64,000 nucleotides of DNA from Ctenosaura bakeri (Eukaryota > Chordata > Lepidosauria > Squamata > Iguanidae): positions 241,798 to 305,797 of the forward strand of contig CAOLHI010002134.1 of assembly GCA_948474755.1 (NCBI GenBank). Direction: 5' to 3'. A program made the translations under genes and the position numbers. Below the pieces are notes generated by a model. The model was not told where the DNA came from. It was given only the letters and a program-made list of their open reading frames with translations, and ran no database searches. Shown here in pieces: positions 35,820 to 46,206 of this stretch. Positions within the stretch are counted from its first letter, which is position 1. Every line of letters begins with the position of its first letter.

Positions 35820-37565
35820 CAGCAGGTCCCCTATATCCCACAAGGAATAGGTTCCCAGACTTATCATGGATAGCAAAAAAATGCGGATAATACCAAACTT
35901 TTTTTTTTCAATGAGATGAATGACACAAGCATTGAGACAAATATGCAGCTTGGAGAGGAGGCTCTGAAACTTGACAAAAACTTTGGAATCTAAAAGAAAG
36001 AAGGCTTTGTAGCCATTATTTGCAGTTCAAAGCCAGAGTACAACTGGTAAAAACATAAAAATTAATACTGTGAGGTTCAAAATGGGATGGGAACAAAATG
36101 TTTTCATATGCAGAAGGTCAACAGTAGGCTAATGCTAGTGTCTCAGTGGTTGGTGGCTAGAAGGCTAGTGACCTTCTATCCCTCCCACTGACCAGAACTT
36201 GGAAGAGAATGAGAAGGAGGATCATCAGAAAGTGATCCTGGATTACAGCTCCAGGATGTCTATGGTTGGACACTAATCTCAGGAGAGGACAATGTTGACG
36301 GTTGGGGATCCTCTGAAGGGTTTTTTCCCCCTGAAACTTTGGGAGAACATTGTAATCAGTTGTTGTTGTTTTCCTCATCAAAGTTTTGCTGCAGCGGTGG
36401 TAATCCTTCAGTGATCATACTTTAATGCTGCATTCTATCCAAGGATCATATTCCATAATTGTATCCTTTATTGTCTCGAAGACTTTGGCAAATCTCTAAT
36501 GTCTGCATTGTTGGTTCTGCTTCCATTTCTTCTTTTTCATCTTCCTCTGAAGATGTCTTAGCAAGTTCCTCCAGATCCTCATTGGTTAACACTGTTTTTG
36601 TGGTCATTGTAAGTTCCTCCATTTCCTCATCCAGCAGGTCAGCAAATCCTTTCCCACATGCCTTGCTGCATGAATCATCCTCCTGTCTTCTCCACTGATT
36701 TCTGAGAGGGCATGAAAATAATCTACAGCCTCACTCCAAGAGTTTTTTCCAGCAGGCATTTACAATTTCTTATTTTAATTCACTCACCGCAACTCTTGGT
36801 TAAGGTTGTTACCTCAGTGAAAGTGAAGGATTTCCAGCACTGCATAATTAGGGTCTGCATCAACTCCTGTTAGAACGCAATCATATATTGAGCGGGTGTA
36901 CATGGCCTTGACAAAACAAATGATGCCCTGGTCAAGGAGCTGAATCAATAGGGTTGTACTGGAAGGTAGGAAAACATCATCAACATCTTCATTTTCAGAG
37001 CAAACAGATTCAGGATGGCCAGATGCACTGTCTACTATTAATAGGACTTTAAATTCCAAACTTTCCTGCTGCAAACATGTTTTTCCTTCCTGGATGAAGC
37101 ACTAGTGAAACCATTCTGTAAACAAGATGGCTGTCCACCTATGCTTTCTTATTGTGCTATGAAAACACAGTTAGATAAAGTTTGTTTTTGATTTTAAGAG
37201 CATGTGGATTCTTCAACATGTACACTACACCTGGCTTTATCATATGCCCAGCAGGGTTAATCTGTCCTTTCACACTTTAAGCCTTGATGCTGCCTTCAGT
37301 TTTGTGAGTGTAGATTCTGGGGGCATTTTTCTTCCAAGAGGCTGTTTCATTACAATTGAAACCTGCTTTGGGTGGCAGCCTTTCTCTCCAATCAACTTCT
37401 TAAACTGATCTGGAAATGTGGCAGTAGCTTCATTGCTCAGATTTATATTTTTAAGTCCAAGCCTGCTTCCAAATTTGTGCAACCATCCCCTACTTGCAGT
37501 AAAGGACTCAGTGGCACTCATCTGAGGTGATACCCTGCTGAAGTCTTCCTACAGCCTCAAGGCTT
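35820..37565 (-). mobile_element. Tigger/pogo DNA transposon remnant
   Basis: A Tigger-style terminus 'caggtcccctatatcccaca' begins near 35823 (compare 'ggaataggttcccagactt' and 'gcggataa' just inside). Transposase remains follow on the minus strand at 36340-37565. The right-hand terminus was not found, so the N-terminal side is truncated or too diverged. Confidence 0.7.
36340..37565 (-). pseudogene. Tigger-type transposase, broken
   Basis: In minus-strand order: 'ESFTASRGWLHKFGSRLGLK' (CENP-B/Tc5-type DNA-binding end) at 37510, and 'GCHPKQVSIVMKQPLGRKMP' (usually NADETGL, here lost). Then come 'FKVLLIVDSASGHPES' (the DDE-domain box usually reading LLxxDNAPGHP; the aspartate is kept) and 'DVFLPSSTTLLIQLLDQGI' (usually FLPPNTTxLxQPMDQG) at 37050-36930. 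'DADPNYAVLEI' and the C-terminal acidic tail 'LTNEDLEELAKTSSEEDEKE' follow at 36600. Stops, frameshifts and lost residues show it is dead. The family catalyses cut-and-paste transposition at TA sites. Confidence 0.88.
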
Positions 37566-38015
37566 TTTAGTGCAACAAAAAGAAGCTTACCATAACAGAG
37601 GCAGGCTGTGTGCTACAGGAAGCCTTTCTGCCCACGTGTAGACATTTAGACACATGTGCACTTGACTCCTTCTAGGAACCCTAAGGAAGGAGCTGTACTC
37701 TGAACAGTGACTACTGTAGCAACTCCCCCTCCATAGAAGATAATATGGCATCCATAATGGAAATTAAAATAAGGATTAAATTCAGAAAATGATCTGCCCA
37801 GGTACATCTAGTAGTAAATAGAAACCATCATGAGCAGATAAAGGATATTTGGAGCATAAACAAGATAACTCTGATATGTATTTCTGTGCTTGTTCACAGA
37901 AGGGCAGACTCAGTCTTCTTTCAAAATGTTAAAATTCAGTCTTTTCAATCCCATTAAAACCACATCAAGGAGAGCTATACTGGGACAGAATATGAGGGTT
38001 AAATTCCCTAAAGGC
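37566..38015. other. No recognised feature
   Basis: It may include the diverged end of the Tigger element. No gene is seen. Confidence 0.35.
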
Positions 38016-38222
38016 AACAGATCCTAACTGATCTTGGAAACTAAGCAGTGTCAGCCTTGGTTAGTACATGGATGGAAGGCATAATCAATTTTCAATTCTT
38101 CCACTTCCCAAAAGGCTGTATTTTAGAGGACAAACTAGCAAGACCAACTATTGAGTATTCCTTGCCTGAGAAACCCCTATAAAATTAATGGGATTGCCAT
38201 AAGTTGACAGCTAACTTAATGC
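38016..38222 (+). mobile_element. 5S rRNA-derived SINE
   Basis: 'ctgatcttggaaactaagca' and 'ccttggttagtacatggatg' reproduce the internal promoter half of 5S rRNA (GATCTCGGAAGCTAAGCAGG, then GGTTAGTACTTGGATGGG). The 3' part ends 'gggattgccataagttgaca', a tail shared in style with the tRNA-headed SINE at 46046-46206. It is too short and mutated to be a 5S gene. Confidence 0.85.
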
Positions 38223-39065
38223 ATGCACGCACAACACTCACCCACCCACCCACATTTATACTGGGACAGAAATCTCTTTGTTGTTTTTCAAGAAGAGGTC
38301 TTCAAAAGCCTCCATTTTCTCTTTCAAAGTATAGTCTCCAAGGTGATTAATCCTGCCCTGAGGTCACTGTCAGTTTATCACTTGAACTGGAGGGAGAAAG
38401 CGCTCTTTTTTTTTTTTCCTCTTCAAAATTTAAACCATTCAGGAGAGACCTCAATGGCTTTGTTTATAAATCCCAAAGGATGTTGCCTTTGGATTAAAAT
38501 TAAATCTTCAACACTGTGGAGGGGTAAAACAGATCCATCATGGATTTGCTTGTACATCATGGATTAAAGTACAACTGAAAATTGAGGCTTGTAGTGGCGG
38601 GGTGGGGTGGGGAGAGACGCTGAGGAAAGACAGAATGGTATAACCTGAAAGAGGACATAATTGAAAAGAAACACTCCACATTACAACCCTTTGTTGCAGG
38701 TTCCAACTGTCAGCAATTTAGTTGTGCCTTCTTACTTGGCCAAGTCATGACTGCTTAAGTTCTCCGCAGCTCCTTTGTTTGTCCAGGATTTGGATTCATC
38801 AAGCTTCTGAAGAGGGGAGGGCTGCCCAAAACATACATACATACAACGAGGCAAGAATCACTATAAAATGACATAATAATCTGACATTAAGCTCCCAGAA
38901 AACATTATTCTGCGAATGTGTTGACAAAGAAATATAAAAAGCAGATTCCTGGGAGAAGGGCAAGGAACTAAAGAAATAATTGCTCTACAGCCTCTTAATA
39001 AGTTTCTAGAGTTGAAGAAATGAGATCGAATTTATAGTGAGAAGAGATGCAGCAAAAGCAGTGAA
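38223..39065. other. No recognised feature
   Basis: Only short A/T and G-rich runs are seen. No supported gene. Confidence 0.4.
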
Positions 39066-39795
39066 AAAATACAATGCTAAGTCTGACCGAACCATGTCAG
39101 TAAGTTTTCAGTGGAAACTGATATATTTATTATAACCATAAGCCAAGTTTATGTTTCAACTACAGAGGCAGAAGAAGAAGAAGCTGAAAGATTCTGTGCA
39201 GGAGTCCAGGAGGAATTTGATCCCGCACCAGAACTGTTTTTGTTAATCACAGGCAATTGGAATGCAAAAGTAGGAATCAGAGCAGAATCACAGATTGCAG
39301 TAAAATTTGGCCTTGGATCAAGAAATGAAGCAGGAGACTAACTGACTGAATTTTGTGAGGACAACAATTTGTTCATTGCAAAAGTATGCTTCAAGCTGCC
39401 TGACTGTATAAAAGATGTCACTTGATGGCCAACATAACTGGAAGCAGAAGACGGAGAAGCTCTATTTTCTCTGTAAAAACAACACTAGGAGCACAAATCA
39501 TTAGAGTAAAGCTAAAGAAGAACACTAAACCAAGCATCACGCCAAAATACAACTTGAAGAACATCCCTGTGGAATTTAAAGACTTCAAAGGCTGCATTTT
39601 ATCACACTATGTCTTTAACTTGTATGTTGAACATATCATACATAAAGCAGGATTAGATCTGAAGGAGGCATGGAAATAGGGGAAAGGAACATCAGATGAC
39701 GCCATACTTCTAGCAGAAAACAGCAAAGACTTGGGAACAATTGGTGAAGAAAGTCAAGGCAGACAGTGCAAAGGTACAGTTGAACATTAAGATTT
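39066..39795 (+). pseudogene. BovB (RTE-clade) LINE relic
   Basis: The endonuclease part reads 'NAKSDRTMSVSFQWKL', 'ITISQVYVSTTEAEEEEAER' (family IQVYAPTTDAEEEE), 'LFLLITGNWNAKVG' (family IGDWNAKVG) and 'VKFGLGSRNEAGD'. The frame then jumps to the RT: 'KGCILSHYVFNLYVEHII' (family QGCILSPCLFNLYAEYIM), 'HKAGLDLKEAW' and 'SDDAILLAENSKDLGT' (family YADDTTLMAES). The end of the endonuclease domain and the first RT blocks are missing, so a large internal deletion joined the two. BovB is the LINE associated with horizontal transfer between squamates and ruminants and with mobilising Sauria-type SINEs. Confidence 0.9.
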
Positions 39796-40187
39796 CTTGA
39801 TATTCTACTATTTTCTGCTTTTGACCTTTTACTGCTGATCCTGAATTGTAATAAACTTGATTTAGTAATTCATTGACTTTAATAAAAAAAAAGCACCCTA
39901 AGAAACGTTTAAGAACTCTCCCTTGGTTTCCTAGCCCAACATCTGTTGCATCACACACTGAGATGTCAGCAGTTCATCCTACATCTCCTATGCTCTCTGG
40001 TAGGTTGTGTACAATAATGAGAATATGGTTCTCCAGACTGTCATTCCAGCATGACAATTCTAGTTTGCTCTTCAAACAACCCACTCTAATATGGACTAGG
40101 AGCAAGCAAGATTGCAGCTGTTACCAAATTATCACCCATTTCAGAGATGCAGAGCTGAAGGGGTTATATGGGTAACTGTTTCTCATT
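39796..40187. other. No recognised feature
   Basis: Flank between the BovB relic and the L1. Nothing is supported. Confidence 0.4.
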
Positions 40188-40203
40188 TAAATATCTAAAT
40201 ATT
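40188..40203. repeat. Target-site duplication of the L1, left
   Basis: taaatatctaaatatt matches taaacatctaaatatt at 42602-42617 with one difference. Confidence 0.9.
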
Positions 40204-42601
40204 TTTTAGAAATATTTTTATTAAAGTTTAAAGTGAAAATAAACCAACCCTTCCCTACTTCCAAGCTTTTTTCTTTTTTTCCAGTTGATCCTGCTTTATT
40301 TACATTCCATTCATACTTAGTTTCTTTTCAAAAGGTAATCTTACATTGTTATGTCTTGCTGCTTTGTTACATGCCTTATTAAATTGTTGCCTTGTATTAT
40401 ATACAATCGTGCTTTATTCTTTTCTTATTATTATATCTTTAGCCAACTTAAGACTTCTCTCCATTCCCTTTCAAAGTTCTGGATAGACTTATTTTTCAGT
40501 GAAAATGTTAGCTTTTCTATCTCTATCATATCCAAAAATTTTAAATTCCATTCTTTTATATCAATATAGTTCCCTTCTTTCTAATATTGTGCATATGTCA
40601 ATCTTGCAGCAGTTATCAAATATAACAATGTCTTCTGATGATATCTTATCTCTCTTTGTTGCCCCAACATATTTAACAAATAAAACTCTGGCTTCATTTC
40701 AAAATTTAAATTGTAAATTCTTTGAATTTCATCATGTATTTCCTTCCAAAATTTCCTTGCTAACTTACAGGTCCACCACATATGAAAAAACAACCCCATC
40801 ACATTTCCAATATCTTTCATTTCCATTTTTAGTTATTTTCTGCAACTCTTCAGGTGTCATATACCATCTATGTAGCATTTTATAAAAGTTTTCTCTTAGG
40901 TTTAAAGTTGGGGTAAAATTTATTTCTGTTTTCCATGCCCTCACCCATGTATCCAACTCAACTGGATGTCCAATATTTTGTGCCCACCTTAACCATATTA
41001 TCTTTAACAGTTTCCGATTTCTCTTTGCAACAATAGTTTATAGAATTGGGAGATTCTCTTCTTTTGGTCCTTCTCCATCAATAAATCTAATTCATTTTCT
41101 TTTCTTTCAAATCCATATAATTTTTGATCCATTTTAAATCTCTCTTTAAGTTGTCTCCATGGGAACCAATTAAATTCATGTCCCAAAGCCTTTAATTCTT
41201 CTTCTGTGCACATTCTTGGCTTATCCCCTTCCCATTTCAACCAAACTTGATAGGTTAGTAAATTTCCTTGTTTTGTTAGGCCAATTTTATGTGCTTCTTG
41301 AGGTTAGGTCCAAATCGGAAGTCCTCTATAGAATTTATGCTTTATTTGTAACCACACTTTCAATAACGTCTTTCGAATACAATGATTATTAAACTCTTTA
41401 TTCACTGTTATTTTGTATCCGTGCCATCCCAACTTATTATTAATTCCTTCCAGTTCTTTACATGTTGTATTTTCTACATGTATCCAGTCTTTGATTAAAT
41501 CTAAACAGCATGCTTGACAATAGGGTTTTAACGATGGCACATCAAGTCCTCCTCTCTCTTTTGCATCTTGTAATATTTTAAACCTAATTCTTGGTTTTTT
41601 CCCTTGCCAAATAAACTTCCACAACTCTTTCTCCCTTTCTTTAAAAATCTTTTCTCTTCCTATTATTGGTAAGTTCTGAAAGAGAAACATAAGCTTTGGT
41701 AATAAAGACATTTTAAAAACATTTATCTTTCCCAGAAGAGACAAGTTAAAATGCACCCATCTTTCCATTTCACATTTAATCTCCTTCCATATCTTTAAGT
41801 AACTGTTATCAAACAATTCTTGATTTTTGTTTGTGATTATGATACCTAAGTATTTTACTTTCTTAGTAATTTGATATCCTGATCTTCTCTCCAGGTCCAC
41901 TTGTTCTTTTTTTGTCATATGTAATATCATCATCATTGTCTTTTCTCTGTTTATCTTGTATCCTGCTATTTGTCCAGATTTTTGTAAGATGTCCATCAAC
42001 ACCTGAATTGAATCTTGAGGTTCCTCCAAAAATATACTTACGTCATCGGCAAAAGCTTTGTATTTTATTTCCTTATTCTTTATTCTCAAGCCATGTATCT
42101 GTAAATCTTCATTTACTGCAATCAACAATACCTCCAATACAGCTATGAATAATATTGGTGATAAAGGGCATCCCTGCCGTACCCCCTCATTTATACCAAA
42201 ACTTGTCATTATATCTCCATTTATAATTAGCTTCGCTGTCTGATCCTGGTAAATCATTTCAATCTATTTACAAAAGGCTTCTCCCAATCCATATTCTTTT
42301 AGGACACAATGCATACATTCCCAGGAAACATTATCAAAAGCTTTTTCTGCATCCAATAAAATTATTATATTATTCTTCATATATCTGCCTGGTAGAAAGC
42401 CTGTTTGACCTTCATGAATCTTATCCTGTATTACATTTCTTAATCATCTTGCCAGTATTGTTGCCAGTATTTTTTTTGAAGAGATTGGTCTTTAGTTTTT
42501 AACTTCTCTTTTATCTGTATCTTCTTTAGGTATCAATTTGCCTCTCCCCAGGATTGTGGTTTCCCATAGTTTTCTATTTCTTTCAAGGTTGCTTGATATA
42601 G
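40204..42601 (-). mobile_element. 5'-truncated L1 LINE with target-site duplication
   Basis: 2.4 kb on the minus strand from within the RT domain to the 3' end. AATAAA on the minus strand lies near 40217. The 16-bp duplications on both sides differ at one base, which fits target-primed insertion of a truncated L1 and only moderate age. Coding remains are listed separately. Confidence 0.93.
40581..42480 (-). pseudogene. L1 ORF2 C-terminal half (RT and C-terminal domain)
   Basis: The longest open block is 42257-41304 (317 codons): 'IINGDIMTSFGINEGVRQGC' with 'PLSPILFIAVLEVLL', then the catalytic 'YKAFADDVSIFLE' (FADD, as in L1), 'GYKINREKTMMMIL' and 'KVKYLGIIITNKN'. Upstream, after one stop near 42267, lies 'KAFDNVSWECMHCVL' (motif A). 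Downstream, in other frames, are 'FKMDQKLYGFERKENEL' (41100), 'YIDGIYH-LKSCRK' and 'GLFFHMWWTCKLARKFWKEI' (40780), the L1 C-terminal Cys region. The RT would copy L1 RNA at the nicked target. It is dead here because the 5' half is absent and frame breaks are present. Confidence 0.95.
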
Positions 42602-42617
42602 TAAACATCTAAATATT
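42602..42617. repeat. Target-site duplication of the L1, right
   Basis: taaacatctaaatatt, partner of 40188-40203. Confidence 0.9.
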
Positions 42618-43154
42618 ACCTGGGTTTACGGTTCCTCCTCACCCTTTAAAAAAAAGACATCATTTTGGCTCACAGTGCAATAGTGATAAATAATGAACTC
42701 CCCAGATTATTCAAATAAAGAAATTCATTCAAAGGTTGAAGCATGTCAAATCTTTTGGTTATCAGACCCATTTTCAAAAACTAGGCTGGATTCATTTTCT
42801 GATGAAAGATATTCCAGAGAACTATTTTAATTTAATTTAATTCCATCACTGTTTTTATGGCATATTATCATTACTACTAGTAATAATGTTTGGCATTTTA
42901 GAGCATTTTTGAGCATGGAAATCTCTCTTTCTACATTAAGATTTCTACAGCAACCCTAATCCTCAGTCAGGTCAGTATGATCCCATTTTGCAGAAGAAGA
43001 TATAGTCATGAGGTTGAACAAAGGTGCAATTAGATAACTTGAGGGTTGTATTTATGTCTTTCTAGGCAGGGATTCTATAGTTGGGGCATTTAACATTTTT
43101 TCAACACTTTTTTTTATGAAACACAATGCAGGTCTCTCTGGATCTAAAGACTTT
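42618..43154. other. No recognised feature
   Basis: Flanking DNA of the L1. No gene or repeat recognised. Confidence 0.4.
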
Positions 43155-43240
43155 CCATGCAATCTTAGAGTTGAAAGGAACCACTACGGTCATCTAATCC
43201 AACTCCCTGCTGTGCAAGAATACACACAGATAAAGTGCTG
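43155..43240 (-). mobile_element. CR1 3' tail scrap
   Basis: 'ttagagttgaaaggaaccac' and 'catctaatccaactccctgc' match the reverse complement of the CR1 end. Confidence 0.8.
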
Positions 43241-43924
43241 CTGAAAGATATTCAATATGTGGTGAAATAAGGGTACCCTGTATCACATGTGGTAGTTACG
43301 CAAGGAAGCCAAAAAGTCCAAATGCATAATATGTAAAATACTGGCTAAATTTCAAATTAAGCCAGAAACATAGTAAACATGATAGAAAAACTTCTGGAGA
43401 TAGGGGGTAAAGATAAACTAACGTTATACACGATCACATCTGGGATGACAATTTACAGGGGAAAAAAGAAAACTTCTAATAGATTAGTTTTTAAAAATTC
43501 TTGATATTTTGGAAATGGAGAAATTAACAATCTTACTAAAAGGCAAATCTCTTCAAGGGTTTCAAGAAGGATGGAAACTTACGACAGAGTCCATTAAGAA
43601 ATGCTGGGGTGAAACAGCAGTCATAAATTTCGGATAGGTTTTGGTCTACCAAGCTTTAGCATATATAAATGAACTGTTACCTCAAAAAAAGTGATAAAGA
43701 ATTGATAAAGAGGTAGAATATAATCATGTTTGGAGGCTAAGTAAGGAACAGAGAAACAAAAATGAAAGGCTGTGGGGTAGGAAGGGTTTTGTTTTAGGAG
43801 ATACATTTTTTTTTGTTACTGCGAAGCTATTATAGATGAATTCAGAAAAAGATGTATGGAGAAGTGGTGATTAAATGTACACTTAATAAAAATGAATAAC
43901 AATAACAACAACAACGATAAAGAT
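43241..43924. other. L1-like AT-rich stretch, unassigned
   Basis: Text such as 'gggatgacaatttacagggg' and 'tatggagaagtggtgatta' is suggestive of L1 3' sequence but too degraded to assign. Confidence 0.25.
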
Positions 43925-44065
43925 TTCCCTCCAACCTCTGTTAAGAGGCTTGGAATCTTTTCTTTTCTTTACTTGGTAATCTGAATCTACTGCTTTGCGT
44001 TCTAGTCTCTAGATCAGCAGGAAACAAGTTGGCTCAATCTTCTACCTGACTTCCTATGTTCTCTA
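43925..44065 (-). mobile_element. CR1 fragment
   Basis: 'ctgaatctactgctttgcgt' and 'agcaggaaacaagttggctc' match the CR1 coding end at 26415-26490 on the same strand. Confidence 0.7.
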
Positions 44066-44094
44066 GGTGGGACTCCCTTTGAAAATTTTTCAGA

Positions 44095-44560
44095 AACCTC
44101 AGAGAATACAAAATGCTGCATCCAGACAGTTGGCCAGGATACAGAGAGAACAGAGTTCTTTTCTTTCTTTCTTTCTCTCTCTCTCTCTTTTTCCTGAAAG
44201 GTTCACTGGCTATTACAAACCCATTTCCAGGCAGAATTAAAGGTGCCGGTCATGACCTAAAAACCATACATGAGTTGGGTTCAGAATATCTCAAAGAATG
44301 CATTTCCCTCAATGAACCTGCTGGGTTTAATACTGTTAGGGGAGAGCTTCCTCCCCACAGGCATTTGGAAAGGAGATGAGAGGAGGGGGCTTCTTGGTGG
44401 CTGCTTTCAAGCCGTGGAATTCCCCGCCACGGAAGGTTAGGTTGTTCCCCTCTGTTGTCCCCTTCTGCTGGAGAAAGGACCTTTTGATTTTAGACAGATG
44501 ACGGAAGAAGGGTTAATGCAATTGCTGTAACTTTTATTCAGACTGCCCCTTTCCTTCTTG
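44095..44560 (+). pseudogene. 3' end of a CR1/L2-group LINE
   Basis: The translation gives 'LHPDSWPGYRENR' (broken by a CT-rich run at 44158-44190), 'YYKPISRQN', 'LGSEYLKECISLNEP' and 'VAAFKPWNSPPRKVRL'. The last matches the 'RLWNSLP' type end of L2-group ORF2 that follows the RT domain. A CTTT/CT microsatellite has expanded within it. Confidence 0.55.
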
Positions 44561-45009
44561 TCCTTCAGTCAGCAGAAAACATCACACACACTTTGGCAAC
44601 TGACTGCAGAAGAAGCTTGAGTGGGGACAGACACTGTTTTGGGGAGGGGGGTGGGTAGAGATATGTGCTTTTAAATGGCTTTTAATGCAATTGTTTCAAT
44701 ATGAAGATTGATTTAATTGTGTTTTAACAACATGTTGCTCCGTTTTCAGTTCAAATGAATACAAGGTACCTGTGGTGCCCATAAGACACATTGCAAAGTT
44801 TGCATTGTCATGATTACTTTTATTAGGTCAACAAAGCAGCATAATACTCATCATGTTATCCTTCAAATCCTACTGATTTCTTCAACAAGCAAGTATGGTA
44901 AAAAAATCATGTGGTAGAAGAAGTATGAAGAGCTGCTGACTGAGAGAATCCTAACCTACAGAGAGTGGAATCAGACTGATAGTTTTCTAAAAGTTGTGTC
45001 TTCCAACGT
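44561..45009. other. No recognised feature
   Basis: Left flank of the CpG-rich island. No gene is seen. Confidence 0.4.
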
Positions 45010-45411
45010 AAGGTAGAATCATGTTCAATTGGTACGGCTCGGAGGCCTGCGGGTCCTGTGCGAGGCTTTGAAGGGGAGCCATGGAGAGACCCGGGTGTGT
45101 GGGAGACACGTGGGGCCGCGCGGGGTCCTTCGGCGCTTCCGCAGGATCGGGGGCGCCGGGGGAGGGCGTGGGGTGGGCGCAGGCGGGAGGGGACGGGGAT
45201 CCAAGGTGCCACGGGGGGGGGTTGGAGGGAAGGGAGGCGGGTCACGCGTGCGTGGCTCGGAGGTAATGCCGGGCTTGCCCGTTCTCCGGACTTCGGGGTC
45301 CGATGTCCTCACCGGTTGCGCTTCTGCCTGTCATGCAGCTGTAAAAGGTTCCTGGGGGTGGGATGGAGGCTCTGGAAAGATGTCCGAGAATTAAACCAAG
45401 TCAAGCCCCGG
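45010..45411. promoter_or_regulatory. CpG-rich island, possible host promoter or first exon
   Basis: By eye there are about 35 CpG dinucleotides in 400 bp, with GC well above half, in a window that is otherwise AT-rich and CpG-poor. GC boxes and G runs (ggggcgccggggg, gggtgggcgc, gaggggacggggat) are present. Open frames on both strands are Gly/Arg- or Pro-rich and look like chance products of composition. It ends sharply at a CR1 3' fragment (45412). It could be the promoter of a gene whose body lies outside the window, or an unmethylated repeat. There is no TATA box, and no exon boundary that I trust. Confidence 0.5.
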
Positions 45412-45705
45412 AGCAGGGCCGATTCCCACAGGAGCAGTGGATTCAAGCTGCAGGAAAGGAGTTTCCATCTGAACCTCAGGAAGAACTTCCTGATGGTCAG
45501 AGTTGATGGGCAGTGGAATGTGCTGCCTCAGAGTGTGGTAGAATCTGCTTCTTTGGAGGTTTTTAAGCAGAGGCTGGATGGCCATCTGTCGGGAGTGCTT
45601 TGAGGGTGTTCCTGCATGGCAGGGGGTTGGACTGGATGGCCCCTGGGGTCTCTTCCAACTCTACATTTCTATGATTCTATGATTCTATGATTCTATGATT
45701 CTATT
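45412..45705 (+). mobile_element. CR1 LINE 3' end with octamer tail
   Basis: 'gagcagtggattcaagctgc', then ORF2-end text '[16 protein letters not shown]' and 'EVFKQRLDGHLSGVL', then 'ggttggactggatggcccct' and about four tandem 'tctatgat' units. It looks the least diverged of the CR1 tails in the window. Confidence 0.96.
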
Positions 45706-46045
45706 GACATATTGTTTACAGTGTTTACAATGCCTAAATCCATATCCCAAGAAGCTTACTGAGAGACTCACTATATAACAAAGTGGCCTGGACTTCAATG
45801 CAGGATAAAAACAGACATGGTTGTAAAAGGAGGAACTTTTTTCCCGTCAACAGTGAAGGGAGGTGTTGCTGTCTTCTTACTTCAATCTTTCTATCTCCAT
45901 CAACCCTCCCTCAAAATCACCTCAATCAAGTGACTCTAATATGGTCACTTTCCCTCCTCTGCCCAAGTTTTACCATCACTGTTTGATGAAGAAGCCAAGT
46001 AGCCTTCAATAGGTAGTATGGTGTATTCTTCACCTTTACAGAGGT
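45706..46045. other. No recognised feature
   Basis: No gene or repeat recognised. Confidence 0.4.
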
Positions 46046-46206
46046 ACATGGTATAGTGGTTTGAGCACTGGACTATGACCCTGCCCACTGGGAACGGAAG
46101 CCCACTGGGTGAGTTTTGGTGCATCACACACTTAGGCCCAGAAAACCCCATGACTGGTTCGCTTTAAAGTCACCATAAGTCATAAATGTCCTGAAGGCAT
46201 ACAACA
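46046..46206 (+). mobile_element. tRNA-derived SINE
   Basis: The head 'ggtatagtggtttgagcact' (A box) and 'ggactatgaccctgcccac' are followed by 'gcccactgggtgagttttgg', 'gcatcacacacttaggccca' and the tail 'accataagtcataaatgtcc' with 'tgaaggcatacaacagc'. Minus-strand relatives lie at 48010-48205 and 49432-49645. Confidence 0.8.

Noticed and set aside
38024..38080. 5S rRNA gene
   Set aside because: Only the internal-promoter half matches, with many substitutions, and a SINE tail follows. It is a 5S-derived SINE.
43241..43924. Further L1 copy
   Set aside because: The composition and a few words look like L1 3' sequence, but no motif or boundary could be fixed.
45058..45603. 181-codon frame across the CpG island and CR1
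   Set aside because: The first half is Gly/Arg-rich composition and the second half is the CR1 ORF2 end. There is no reason to think it is one protein.
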